From: Parasponia andersonii
Taxonomy: Eukaryota; Streptophyta; Magnoliopsida; Rosales; Cannabaceae
Assembly: GCA_002914805.1 (NCBI GenBank)
Contig: JXTB01000235.1
Location: 1 to 64,000 of the forward strand
Reading direction: 5' to 3'
Length of the DNA stretch: 64,000 nt
Under the pieces are notes generated by a model. That model did not search any database. It saw only the letters and a program-made list of their open reading frames with translations, and was not told where the DNA came from. Positions 1-11,596 of this stretch are shown here, piece by piece (within the stretch, counting starts at the first letter, position 1; each line of letters starts with the position of its first letter). The position numbers and the translations under genes were made by a program.

Positions 1-898
1 TATATATATATATATTGACGGGCTCTATTGCCACCTCTTGTTTTCTCTCCTCCCTTTTCTTCTAAATACACCCTTATAGTATTTAAAATTTTTTTTTCAT
101 ACACCTTATAAATTTATATTATGCATAAAAATACTTCTTGTTAAATATTTCTCTAAATACTTCTTTTTTTACCCCTAATAATTTACAATAAATTAGCTTT
201 TAGATTCTTTTCTCCTTTTAGAATTTATAACAACAATATAAATTGAGAAAACTATAATTTTTTTTTTGTCTTATAATTACACAACTTGTTGATTCCTAAA
301 CTAAAAAAGGAAAAGAAAAAGTTCTTGGATGGTGGTTCCCCCACTCAAAAAAAAAAAACACAATTAGTTCCCAAGCCAAAAAGAAAAGAAAAACTTACAA
401 GAAAAAAAACATAGTTAGTTCTCAAACTAAAAATAAAAAAGAAAAGCTTATATAAGAAAGAGTTCCAGAATAATTAGTTCTCACCCCACTTCAAAAAAAA
501 AAAAAATACAAACAGAATGTTAACTATTAGTTTATGAGAAAAAAAAAGAAAAAAATTAAAAAAAAAACATAAAATCTTGATTTTTCATTTAAAAAATTAT
601 AAGCGAAAGTATCATATAATTACTGTACATAATTAAGGGTTATGCTAAGAGATTAAGATTTTAATTTTTTTAATGTTATATGAGGATATTCATGTCAATT
701 CATAAGATGATGATTTTTATAAATAATTAATTAATTAAAAGAGGGCTAGGGAGAAGAAAAAAAAAAAAGGAGGTGGCTCTATATGTTTTATATCATATTT
801 TAATTAGAAAAATTGCCATAAAACTAATATCAAGTGTGAAATGCCACCCAGCTTATTTTCTCATATTTATGTTGCTTTAACTCAAAGGCTCGTATTTA
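1..898. other. AT-rich spacer without a recognised gene
   Basis: The window opens in a short TA repeat and continues as AT-rich DNA with many A and T homopolymers. No open frame of credible composition or length and no structural RNA is visible on either strand. Nothing here is annotated further. Confidence 0.6.
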
Positions 899-1691
899 CA
901 AGAGCTTCTTACAAAATTCGAGGCCCATAATCTAAAAAGTTGAAAAATTCTGGATGGGTTAGAAATCTCATATTATTTAAAAAAAAAATTACTTTGTAAA
1001 AGTATATAAAAAATACTATTATTAAAATTTGGTTTTTTTTAAAGATATTCGAGTTAACTAATCAAATTAATTAGGATACTTAAAGTAGATAATTAATCCA
1101 ATTATCTCAAATGACGATCTTACATACCTCATTAATTAGTTAAAAATGATATTTTTCAAAATAAATTTTGAGATTTTTTAAAAAGCGGCATTCTTTTAAA
1201 TAATCTGATTTTTTCAAAAATTCCAACCCATTCAAAACTTGTCAATTTTTTAGAGAGGAAAATTGATTTTTTATGGTATTTTTTTCAAAAAAATTGAAAA
1301 ATCTCGGAATTTGAAATTATTCTGAAAAATCACAGATTTAATTACAAAAATACCACTTTTAAAAATATTTACAAAAATACCAATTTGTATTGATTCAAGA
1401 GATACTTAAGGTAACTAGTCGAGTTACATGAGGTAAATTGAACAGTTACTTTAAGCAACTGTATTGGCTACTCTAAGTAACCTAACTGGTTACCTCGAGT
1501 ACTATTGAAAAATGCCAAATTTAAAGAAAAATGGTATCTTTCTGAATATGTTTTTAAAATGTTATTTTTCTAATAATACTTTTTAAAAGTGACATTTGTC
1601 TAAATAAATCCGGGATTTTTCAAAAAAATGAGTCCATCCGAGAATTTCAATTTTTGGTATCTTGGGCCTGGAATTTTGTAAATAGCCCTTT
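899..1691. repeat. Inverted-repeat (MITE-like) element
   Basis: The two ends are imperfect inverted copies over about 60 bp. The left end carries TTACAAAATTCGAGGCCCAT and the reverse complement of the right end carries TTACAAAATTCCAGGCCCAA; both then continue into a TTCTGGATGG or TTCTCGGATGG motif. The interior is AT-rich with repeated blocks related to 'aaaataccactttt' and has no coding capacity. A half-copy of the same end sequence appears near 4686-4760. I infer a non-autonomous DNA element; its superfamily cannot be assigned because no clear target duplication is seen. Confidence 0.5.
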
Positions 1692-2054
1692 TTTAGATTA
1701 TGGAACTAGAATTTCATAAGAAGCCATTCAAATTTTCCTTACGAACTTAAGAATTGGTAGCTTTTGTACCTTAAACTAAAAGTCCATACATTTAGTAATT
1801 AAAAATAAAGGGTCAAGCGTAAATTTCAACAATTTTTTTCACAATATTAATAATTGAATTATTATACAACATCCACTCAAACAATTAAAAAAAAAGATTA
1901 TTATACAGTGACTTAAATTGTTGGCTGCAATTTTAATGTATTTATAAATTTTTAAAACAAAATATTTTGCATTTTTCAGTACTTTTATCTTGTTTAAAAA
2001 TTTTACAGGCCCTGGGCTCCTCAATTTAAATCATAGCTCTGCCCTTGGATGTAG

Positions 2055-3028
2055 TCTTTGTCCACACCTCCAATATTAGGATTCAAAGTGTCACTTATGT
2101 CCTGTAAATTCCTTGAAGTTTCAGCATTCACTCTTAACACATCGGTAATGAATTCGAACAAACCAATCGAAGTTTTTGTAGTTTATTCGATTTGAAAAAG
2201 TATTTTGGATGTTTTAACTAACAGTGTGAGGAGGATATGTTCATGGCATCCTTGATCTGCAATATGGATGTCGATTGTGAGAAGCTTTTAGTCTGCAAAA
2301 TGGATCTTCTCTGTGTGAAGACCCTTCAATTCAATACTGAGGTAACATGATCTTTATTTGTTCCATGTTTGGGCCATCTTGTAGAGTATTTCACTTTAGG
2401 AAATTCTGATACTATTGGATGCCAAATTTCTTCACATCTTGTCCTTTAGCCTTTGGAGCATGGATAAAGCATGCATGATGCATCTATGGCTATGTCATTG
2501 ATCTTTTAACACAGCCAATGCTTTCCTAATACAGGTAAATCATAATTCTGGACGATGTTTTAGTTGCCCTCAAGAACTCACATTGGATGGTTGCGGCATT
2601 GATGCTTCAGCAACATACTTTATGGGGAAATCTCCGTTCCCTGCTTTGGATACATTTATAGAATCTGTTGCCTCTATTGGAAACGTATCAGGTGGTAGCT
2701 TGTTCTTTTTATGATGGGCTTCATGGACCAAAAGCCTTTTTTTCCCCTAAAAGATATGCATATCTAGACTTGATTTCTCTTGAATTTATTGGTGTTCTGC
2801 ATCACAAATACTTATTTACAACAAAATTTTCACTTTTTATTGTTAACAACTTGCTGCTTTCAGGCAAAATTCGTTCCTGGTACTTGTTTTCAGACTATGG
2901 ACTGATGGTCTCTCCAGCACCAATAAAGTCCTCTCCCTTCTGCGTAGCTGCATCAACCTTTAGCTTGAGAAAACCGTCACACCGGGGATCCCAATGGCTG
3001 ACATTATTGCGGTTGTGTCTAGGACTGG
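2055..3028 (+). CDS. Partial multi-exon gene of unknown function (exon chain)
   Basis: I read a chain of exons joined by GT-AG introns with matching phases: about 2055-2144 (least certain), 2225-2341 (phase 0 in and out), 2535-2691 (phase 0 in, 1 out) and 2864-3028 (enters with two bases, phase 1 out). Internal acceptors are AACAG, TACAG and TTTCAG; donors are GGTAATG, GGTAACA, GGTGGTA and GGTAAGG. The third exon encodes a stretch containing DASATYFMGKSPFPALDTF and the fourth begins with KIRSWYLFSDYGLM. I do not recognise the family. The chain stops just before a LINE insertion at about 3042, so the gene is truncated or the next exon lies beyond the insertion. It could be a pseudogene or a fragment carried by a transposon; no frameshift is visible in the exons read. 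Confidence 0.4.
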
Positions 3029-3041
3029 GTAAGGGAGGTGT

Positions 3042-3497
3042 CTAGTTCAGCTTATGAAATTCCTCAGTCCAGGTTGAAGCATTTTCCAGTAAACATGCTC
3101 CTGACTTGCCCAACCCCCCATGAGTGATGTTATTTCTATTCCGCCATATAAACCAAAGGATAATGCACCAGAGCTCAAATTCATTAGAAGTTGAATAGTC
3201 GGCCTCTTCTCGTTGAGTGTGATGCAAAAAATGTAATACTGGCAATTGAATCACAAAACTTCAGAACCTTGGAAGGCCTACCATCCGGGATATCTCCAAG
3301 TTTTTAGTGTTGCTTGGCAATGCTAGCTACAAGTATATCCCTCGCAATGAGAACTGTGTTGCTCGTAGCCTAGCTCGTTCTATGTTCTCTATGAAGTTAG
3401 ATAATGAGTGGATTAGTGAGACTCCTACATGTATCTCTAATGTTGTACACAATGACTCTTTGTTTTAATATAACTATAATTTTCCCATCAAAAAAAC
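3042..3497 (+). mobile_element. LINE 3' end with inverted 5' part
   Basis: From about 3258 the plus strand reads the C-terminal RNase H-like end of a plant LINE ORF2, with YKYIPRNENCVARSLARSMF and a stop at 3466-3468. It ends in CCCATCAAAAAAA at about 3484-3497, a typical plant LINE tail. The piece just upstream, 3042-3254, reads on the minus strand as the linker before RNase H (ELWCIILWFIWRNRNNITHG). One LINE tail with an inverted upstream block is the pattern expected from twin priming. A target duplication was not identified. It lies directly after the last exon of the unknown gene at 2055-3028. Confidence 0.65.
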
Positions 3498-3605
3498 AAA
3501 GAATCGAACATAGGAGCTTATTGAAGGCTAGAAAATCATTTAGGGAAGAAAAAGTAGCTCGAAAAGTTTTGAAAATGAAAGGAAAAATAAAATTACGGAG
3601 GACAT

Positions 3606-4023
3606 GCTATGTTTGGTAGATATGAAAAAAAATATGAGAGAACGAAAAAATAAGAGAGAAAGAAAATGTGTAAAACGAGAAAGAAAATATTTTTTCCTTA
3701 TAATTGTTCGGTACGTAGAGAGGAAAAAAAGTTATTTTAATTTAAAATAATTATTTTACATTTTTATAATTATTATTTAAAGTTATGTATTCGACGGTAT
3801 TTTAGTAATTTGACTTACTTATGCACCACATAACTTTTGTTCTTTCTATTTTTTTTTTATTTTTTACCAAAAAAAAATTATGTAGGCTTCACCACTTTTC
3901 TTCTTCCTCTTTTTTCTTCTCTCTTATTTTCTCTCCTATTAAACATCCTAATTTTTCAATTTTTCTCCACTTTTCTCTCAAACATTTTCCTTCCTCTCTA
4001 TTTTCCTTCCTACCAAACATAGC
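3606..4023. mobile_element. MITE with terminal inverted repeats
   Basis: The left end reads GCTATGTTTGGTAG and the right end ends CTACCAAACATAGC, an exact 14-bp inverted pair. The interior is purine-rich on the left and pyrimidine-rich on the right, so the whole 418 bp can fold back on itself. The open frames in the pyrimidine-rich half (around 3821-4069) are low-complexity Phe/Ser/Leu translations and are not genes. The GTTTGGTAG end is common in PIF/Harbinger- or hAT-like plant MITEs, but the superfamily is not settled here. Confidence 0.7.
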
Positions 4024-6779
4024 CTTAAAAATTAAGGAAATCCAAGAGCCATTTCCCTCTAAGAAATGATCCCAAGTTCAAAATTAAAAGTAGTAAATAG
4101 TGATTAACAGGTCAGAGCAAAGTATAGGAGAGAAAAATATCATGTCGCTACAAGTTGCATTTAATGTAGCAATAACTTTTTTTATACGGTAACTCCTGGA
4201 ATAAGTATTACTTGTGGTAACTCTAGGTATAAGTATAAGTATTATTTGCTTCTAAAATCAATAAGGATCTAAAATAAAGCAGCGTTTGGTTGGGCATAAT
4301 AAATGAGAATAGAATGAAATAAAATTCTTGTATTTGGTTCTACCTTTTGCCCAGGAATCTTTACAATGGAATTGCTATTCTCCTAAATGATGTAATCAGC
4401 ATTATACTTATAAATCAGTGTAAAGGTCATTTTATTCATTTTTTTGTCTCATTTTTCCAATTTTGCCCTTATCTTATACTATTCCCTACCTCCTTTCTCT
4501 TCATCGACAAAATAACCCATTACAATCATAAAATTGACCAGCTCTTAAATTGGAAAATCTGCTCTAGAAATCGGTAATGTTGCTGCATAAAATTCCCTTT
4601 GTATGATTTGTTTCATTTTTTACACGTTGGTGTAATTATACATTGTTTAAATGTTTGGTACATGAATTAAACGGCAAAAAAAAAAAGGGCTTTTACAGAA
4701 ATCCAGGCTCATAGTGTTAAAAACTAAAAAATTCTGGATGGACTGATTTTTTGAAAAAACTCGGATTGATTTAGAAAAATGTCACTTTTAAAAAAGTTTT
4801 AGAAAATATCACTTTTAATAAATATTTAGAAAAATACCATTTTTTCAAAATTAGTAATTTTTGATAAGATAATCAGTTGGGTTATTTGGATAACCAATAT
4901 TTCAATCATATTAATAAAATAAATAATTTAAAGTTTGTCTAATTATTGATTAAATAAAATATTATTTGTTATGTTAATTTGTCTTTTTTGCAAAATTAAT
5001 ATTGAAATAAAGAAAAAAAACAACTATTATTTCTAAATATTTAAATATTATAATTAGAAAAATAAGGTTCAATAAGGAGAAAATTAGTTTGGTATAGATT
5101 ATTTCAGGTTGAAATTGTTTTATTCTAATTTTGGACAATATTTCCTTTTTTTTTTTTTTTTGCAAAAAGGAAAAAAAAATGTTTTTAAAAACTAGAGTTG
5201 TTTTTTTGCTATTCCAACATGTTTTCTAAAAATTATTTTTACAAAACATTTTCCAAATACCTCTTGTTTTTGGAATACATCAAAAAAATTTTGTTCTCAG
5301 TTCTAAAAATACAACTCTGAAAACAGAAAAAAATGCTAAATAGGCCCTTAATTTTCCAAGTTTATAATGCTTATTTGCTAAGTTCTTATGATACAATGAT
5401 GCTAGTTTCGTAAAGTATTTTAATATTTATTTCCATGAGTATGCACAATGCGAAGGACGAAAAGATTTTCTTTTATGTTAGCACCAGTTTGAAAAACTAG
5501 TAACCGGATTAGTGCTGGTAAACTACTTTCCAGTCATCAGTCTTATTGCCATTCTAGTACCAGTTTTTTTTTTTTTTTTGTTAATATTCTCATTCCTTCT
5601 TTTAGATTATTCGTGACATTGATTATTCATGAAATTGGACGACTTTATAACATTGATATGTTTCTTCCTTGTTTTTGAATAATTATTTATTCTGAATCAT
5701 TATTCTAGTTAAATATTTTTATAGTGAATAAGGAACCAAATTAAATTGATGAGATTTGTAGTCAATAATCATATAAATCAACGACCAAGAAGTAAATAAA
5801 CTAATAATCAAATTAGTAATACTAACCAAAAGTCAGTAACTATGTTAGTAACTAGAAACGAATAATAAAACTGATAGTGATAACTTAAAAATTACAATAA
5901 CCAAATTAGTAGTGGTAAGTATAAACTAAAATCTAGTAACTAAATTTTAATTAGTAACCAATAACCAAAGTAGTAACTAAGAACTAGTAACTAGTAAATA
6001 AATTAGTAATAAACTAATAACCAATGTAAACTAAAATCTAGTAACCAAAGTACTAGCTAATAACTAACTAATAACTAGTAACTAAAATAGTAACCAAGAA
6101 CTAGTAACTAGTAATTAATGTGATAATCATAAACTAGTAACAAAGAACGATTAAACAATAGCTTAAGTGGTAACCAAAAACTAGCAATTAAATTAATTAT
6201 AAGTCTGTAACCATGAACTAATAATTAATAATCTATAATAAATTTATTTTGAAAAATGACACCTTTAATTTTCAAAAATACTATTCTATTCAGTATTTTT
6301 TCGTACAGTATTTTTGTAACTATTATTTTTAACGTGTTCTCACTTTTTCTAAGTCAAAGTTTCTCTTAGGGAAATATATTCGACCCTTGCACTAGTGGCT
6401 CCCTCTCTTTTACGGGGAAATGAGACACTACACGACATTTTAGGGAAAAAAAAATTGAAAAATATAGTGGGCTGTATTTTTCCTAAATCTAGTATAATTT
6501 TTATTAAGGAAAATCATTTTAAAAAATATATTTAGAAAAATATTATTTTTTGAAAAATAATAACTAGTTACTGCGTGTCTTTTGAGTAATTTTAATTTAT
6601 AATTTTAAATAATTTTATTTTATTTGAAGTAGATTTAGTTGTATATAGTTTTAGATTATTTTAATAGATTTAGGTATTTAATTTACTTTGGTTAGTTAAA
6701 TTTAAGTTGATTTAAACTTTTATTTCATTTAAGTTATTGATTTAATTAAAATCTAGTGTATTTAGGTTTAAACAAAAAA
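4024..6779. other. Non-coding AT-rich stretch
   Basis: No credible gene is seen. Near 4283 the text CGTTTGGTTGGGCATAAT resembles the end of a plant MITE, and 4686-4760 resembles the end of the inverted element at 899-1691. The part between 4800 and 5350 contains repeated 'aaaatatcacttttaa' words. The section 5740-6240 is listed separately as a low-complexity repeat. Confidence 0.5.
5740..6240. repeat. Degenerate AACTAGTAACC minisatellite-like tract
   Basis: The words AACTAGTAAC, AACCAATAACCAA and AAATTAGTAA recur irregularly over about 500 bp with no fixed period. The same vocabulary returns at 48090-49040 and, on both strands, at 49460-49600. It is non-coding. Confidence 0.6.
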
Positions 6780-7440
6780 AAAAACAAAACAAAACAAAAA
6801 GAGAGAGAAAATCTTGGTCAAATTGAAGCCAAAACGCGCGATCGAAGGAAGAGGAGATAGGCGTGATATCGACCGTTGGATAAAAGAAGCGACGGTCTGG
6901 ATTGGCGCGTGCACCTCCCGTGCAGTCAGAGAGAGTTGAATTGATGTAAACGCCGACAGGTGGGGCCCTCACGGAAAAAGCTGGCGCTGGAAGTCACCAG
7001 GCGTTTCTAATCAAGTGCAAACCAATTCTGTGCAGGCGGTCATTTCACCAATAAGAAGATGTCACATCACCTATAGTCAAGCTGTACTATTACCAATGAG
7101 CACCTAGATATGTGCCGAGCTTATATGAATCAACCTCATGGGATTACTTCCCATGGCTCACTAACCGTTAAAGAAGGGGAAAGATAGAGAAAAGGATAAA
7201 AAATGGGAATTGCACCATCACTCGCTCAACCAATCAGAATTATCGATCAGGATCAGAATTAGAGGAATCCGTGTATAACTCAAACACACTCTCCCTTTCG
7301 TATATAAAAGAATTATGAGATAGAAGAAAAAACTCACGTTATTCTACAGAGAGAAACCTGTAGTCCAACGAGAAAAAGCGGCAGTTGAGTGGAGCTTCAA
7401 CCGCGATATTTCTCTGTTTACGTTTATTTTTTCTGTTTTA
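6780..7440 (+). other. GC-richer island with a TATA-like box, probably transposon-derived
   Basis: This 660-bp block is clearly richer in G and C than the DNA around it and contains a good TATA motif, GTATATAAAAG at about 7301-7311. It is followed by an A-rich stretch and then 'ctacagagagaaacctgtag'. The ORF on the minus strand (6742-6972) is a shadow. The layout resembles the promoter part of an LTR, but no TG...CA ends, primer site or target duplication could be read. It could instead be a stand-alone promoter with no recognisable downstream gene. Confidence 0.3.
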
Positions 7441-8646
7441 GTTTTTTATTCTTAGGATATTCAAATTAATTATTTTAACTTTTATTTATTTAGTTATGAA
7501 CTATATTTTTATTTTCAGGATGTTAATAGATCCAGATCATGAGTTTTAATTTTTCTTATTTTATTTTTAATTCTAATTCTTTTACATTATTAAGTATTTA
7601 TTCTATTTGTGTCTAATGTATTTAATTGAATTAATCACTCAATTAATTGATTAAGAATTTCTAAACTGAATTAGAAGAATTATTTAGAATATGTTCATGA
7701 ATAGAATAACATGAATTGAATGAAATAAGAATATACTTATAAGTTTATACAATTTTAAAAGAAATTATAAAATTTAATTAATTTTTTGCTTAATTCATTT
7801 TGCACATGAATATAGTAAATTATTAATTGAAGATATTATTGTTAAGTCTTAGAAGAGATTAGTAATAAACATTAGGATATTCTAATTCACACTTGGATAA
7901 ATTAATTGGATTAGAAAGAAACAATAGAAAATTAAGAGGACCAGGAAGGTGAAAGTGATGTCCTAGGTTATTTTTGCATTAATATTTTTCTGTATTTATT
8001 TTCCGGTAACTTATTTCCTTACATCTTTTGTTTTGTTTTTATTTTTATTTTCAGTCTTTTTCGTTTTAATTTCTTTATTTTTGAATTTTAATTTGTTAGA
8101 TAAAATTAGAATAATCTAATTTCAAAAAATTTTAATTAATCAATTTCCGTGAGACGATATCTTTATTTATTATTATATTACTTGTTCGTGATATTGTGCA
8201 CTTGTAATTATTTTCACAACAGTTACTGATACCAATTTTCATTGTAACCAATAACCAAAGGTATTTTATAACTAGTATATAGCTAGTAACTGGTAACCAG
8301 TTTTGAGAAATTGATAATGAGTAAAAATTATACAAAAATTATTAAAAAAAAAACTTGGCCTCCATATTTTTGTAATTCTTTTGAGTTTTTATAGATAGAA
8401 GTGTTAGAAACTCCTCTTTTATTTCTATAATTTCCTAGAAAAAAAAAAGGGCCTGATAGCTTAATGGATTGTCTCATTCCATACCACGTATGGCCAATTA
8501 ACCATGTTCTTAAGGTCTTTTAGCAAAATAATGACTGAATTTTTGGCCTATTATAAGTAAATGTATATTTTTGTAGCAAAATAATTTGTATATTAGTGTA
8601 TATATTAATTATAAAACATGATGTATATATAAGTAGATATACTCAG

Positions 8647-8683
<37 letters not shown>

Positions 8684-9854
8684 NTTCTCTCTGTGTTTTA
8701 GCATAACATCATTTTTGATCTTGTGTTTGTATACAAAATGTATTCCCTCGTACATATTTTTTAAAATGAGGTTAAAATTTCATCTCTTCAGACAATTTTA
8801 TTTGATTTTTGTCAAATTTTTTATTTGCAATGGTCAAATTAATATGCCCTTGATCAAATAGTCAAATTATCCATTAAACCTTCAACCTAACAACCTAACA
8901 GATTAAATACCAAATACCTACATTTGTACTTGAAATTTTTATAAGTATTTTTTTTTTTTAAAAATTAGGTATTTGCTTTTTAGGTTAATGATATAGTTTC
9001 ACTATTAGATTCGTTTTGAATGAGTGTATAAATTTAATTTCACTACATAATTTTAATAAACCTGACAAATTAATTGATAATTTTGTTGCGATTTGGTAAA
9101 CTAAGGGATATGTATTCCATTCCAAAAACTGAGGATTGAAACTAACTGTATTTTGCTAGAACACATGGAGATTTCTCAATCTAGAAACTCTCTCGTTAAT
9201 TAGTTCTCAAAATATTATTGCATTTGACGCTCTTTTCTCCAACGCTCTATTCTCTAGATTTTTGATCTCATGAATAATCTCTTATTTAGGCCCAAATTAT
9301 GACATTATGGATTTTGTTAACAAATTTGTTTTAGAGAATTATATCAATAAATTTGCCAAGTCATATACAGTAACGTAAAGATTTCACAAAACTTAAACAT
9401 ATATATCAAACCAATATAGGGATTGTTTTAACTTATTCGAAAATTATGCAATTAGTGCACAAGCTCGAAACAAGCGTTATACCAAGTCACTGGTTGTATT
9501 ACCTCTGGGGAAGTTTCCGACCACTTACAAAGTCATTTTCTTGTGGACGGACTTGATCGACCAGTTTCATAAAGAGACAAATCAATTATCAATCTCGTGA
9601 CACATGACTTACGACTAAGTCATTGGCTACATATATTAACCCGAAGAAGAAGTCCGGGACGTCCCGAATGGTTCGGCTGGTCAATGTATATTATTATGTT
9701 ATTTAATCTCAAAATCGGAATATATATGGCACTACGAAAAAGTTGTCCTGACCATTTATCACTGGAAAATTTAAGGAAAATTTAGTGATGGCACCCCAAA
9801 ATACCCGAATTTATGAATACGTGCATATATATATATATATAATATATATATATA
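7441..9854. other. Non-coding AT-rich stretch with a single-N join
   Basis: AT-rich DNA without a credible gene. A (TA)n run fills 8652-8683 and is followed by a single N at 8684, probably a collapsed or unresolved microsatellite. Short frames such as 8132-8335 (minus) and 9597-9785 (plus) have no recognisable domain and lie in AT-rich noise. Confidence 0.55.
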
Positions 9855-10040
9855 CAGTAGGTATTTTTTTTTATCTGTGCATAAATATCAATTTGACGCA
9901 TTAATAATGCACGTCTTTTCATGCATTTCATTATAGTCATTGGAACACCACCTAATGATGATCCAACGGCTAAAAAAAATGACTAAAAAAAAAATATCTA
10001 TCCATAGGTAACAAAAAAAATACCTATTGGATTGACAATC
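9855..10040 (+). mobile_element. MITE copy 1 of the CAGTAGGTATTTTTTT family
   Basis: It starts CAGTAGGTATTTTTTTTTAT and ends AATACCTATTGGATTGACAA. The interior contains the family core: 'gcacgtcttttcatgca', 'cattatagtcattgga' and 'gatccaacggct'. A TA repeat lies directly on each side. It is in the same orientation as the copy at 15869-16251 and has no coding capacity. Confidence 0.7.
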
Positions 10041-10058
10041 AATATATATATATATATG

Positions 10059-10300
10059 GTTGTCAATCCAATAGGTATTTTTTTTCTTTAATTATGAGTA
10101 GGTATTTTTTTTTTAGCCATTGGATCATCGTCTAATAGTGATTCAATGGTTATAATGAAGTGCATGAAAAGATGTGCATCATTAATGCTCTTTTTCTTTC
10201 TTACTTTTTACAATAAAAAAATATACATGCTAAATTTTTATTGGCCAAATTGATACGTATTTATAAGTAAAAAAAAAAAATACCCACTAGATTAGTGCCC
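10059..10300 (-). mobile_element. MITE copy 2, inverted relative to copy 1
   Basis: It begins GGTTGTCAATCCAATAGGTA and ends ACCCACTAGATTAGTGCCC, which is the reverse orientation of the copy at 15869-16251. The internal core 'gaagtgcatgaaaagatgtgcatcattaatgc' is present in reverse. Copies 1 and 2 sit back to back around an 18-bp TA tract, so 9855-10300 forms a large palindrome. The TA run that follows ends in a single N at 10318. Confidence 0.7.
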
Positions 10301-10318
10301 TATATATATATATATATN

Positions 10319-10450
10319 TAAAAAGACGTGCATCATTAATGTTTTTTCTCTCTCTTACTTTTTACAATAAAAAAATATATATGCTAAATTTTCATTGGCC
10401 AAATTGATACCTATACATAGGTAAAAAAAATACCTACTGGATTGGTGCCC
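10319..10450 (-). mobile_element. MITE copy 3, truncated at the single-N join
   Basis: This half-copy runs from AAAAAGACGTGCATCATTAA to TACCTACTGGATTGGTGCCC and is flanked on the right by TA repeats. The missing half may have been lost at the N at 10318 during assembly, because copy 2 also ends there. Confidence 0.6.
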
Positions 10451-10480
10451 ATATATATATATATATATATAAACACGTAC

Positions 10481-10519
<39 letters not shown>
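10451..10519. repeat. (TA)n microsatellite
   Basis: Two long TA runs are separated by AAACACGTACG. The run continues directly into a diverged MITE end (GGCCAGAATCCAACAGATAT), part of a fourth copy of the same family. Confidence 0.8.
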
Positions 10520-10522
<3 letters not shown>

Positions 10523-11509
10523 GCCAGAATCCAACAGATATTTTTTTCTATTATGCATAAATAATTTTTTTCAGTCATTAGATAAAAATAAAAATATATT
10601 ATTTAATATTTTTCATGAAAAAATTTAACTAAGTGTTAAAGCGGTTTCTCACCAGCCGTCCACGTGCCTCGAACTGCTGATGCTGTATTCTCCAACTGTC
10701 CACGTGTCCTTACTGTCCTAAAGTCCTCTGAACTCCAAGTAAGATCGGAGAGGTGGGGGTGGCTACCTGCAAAGACTCTCCGATGCTTAAGTCAGTGGTT
10801 TATCTTTGTATTGGGTAGCAAGGAAAATATTTCAATATGAAAATCTCTCTATTTCTTGTTTACAGACTTTTCTATATATATCTGTTTTCTTTTTTAGCGT
10901 ACATGCCCCTTTCGGGAATGCATGACTCTTATATATGTAGTCCTGAGATAATGAACCGCGTGGTTTTCAATATCATGACTGAGTACCTTTCACCTCGAAA
11001 TCTTTTTCAGCAGTCACGGGCCGAGATTTCGGCGATCTCCTCTGTGCTGCCGTAGCTTGATTTTCGCCGTCTCTTTCGATTTCAATCTATCAGGAGTAAG
11101 ATATGGGTAAATCGCCGTTCTGTCAGGACGGCTTGTCCTTGGCACACACCTACCCAGAATCGCATTAAATGCTCTGTCTGGGTCTGGAGCCGTGAGTCGC
11201 TTTCCACTGTATTTGGTCGGACTTGGGGCTTTTGACCCTCCCGACTGTTGAGGTAAGGGCCGCTGTTTCCAGACGGCAGACCCTTGGGGCTTCCGATCCC
11301 CAGCTGTCGAGATTGGGGTCAGACTGGGCCAAACCGTCTGGGATCAGTGATGGACTCGGTCCTAACCTCGGTCGGCCCAATGGCCGATTGTGAGATCACG
11401 TGCGATCCGCATGGCCTTCTACGTGGCATAAGGCTCGGGAACGGTCTCACACTAAGCAAAACAATACTTATAAGCAATATATTTATATATACCTACAGGA
11501 TTGCTACCT
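10523..11509. mobile_element. Diverged MITE copy 4, split by a solo LTR
   Basis: The left part, 10523-10628, starts GGCCAGAATCCAACAGATAT, a diverged form of the family end GGGCACCAATCCAGTAGGTA. The right part, about 11457-11509, ends 'atacctacaggattgctacc', a diverged form of the opposite end. The solo LTR 10634-11451 with its target duplication sits between them. This is inferred from end similarity only; the interior is strongly diverged. Confidence 0.4.
10634..11451 (-). mobile_element. Solo LTR, 818 bp (family 1), target duplication CTAAG
   Basis: The element starts TGTTAAAGCGGTTTCTCACC and ends CGGGAACGGTCTCACA. The 5-bp duplication CTAAG is at 10629-10633 and 11452-11456. It is the reverse complement of the LTR at 43305-44119 over its whole length, including the blocks 'gtccacgtg', 'tctccgatgcttaagtca' and 'agatcacgtgc'. 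The orientation call rests on a TATAAA box in the other copy. The reading frames inside (10837-11055, 11165-11380, 11284-11610) are shadows of this LTR. No internal retrotransposon domain adjoins it, hence a solo LTR. Confidence 0.85.
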
Positions 11510-11558
11510 ATATATATATATTCCAACATACTTTTAATAGCTTATGTAACTTTTACGT

Positions 11559-11596
<38 letters not shown>

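Noticed and set aside
3821..4069. Phe/Ser-rich frame resembling a membrane protein
   Set aside because: Translation of the pyrimidine-rich arm of a MITE with exact 14-bp inverted ends.
8451..8530. Possible tRNA-like text 'cctgatagcttaatggattg'
   Set aside because: No complete cloverleaf can be drawn and no T-loop GGTTCRA is present at the right distance.
9825..10320. Possible CRISPR-like or satellite array
   Set aside because: The repeats are MITE copies in both orientations with TA tracts between them, not regularly spaced direct repeats, and the genome is a plant.
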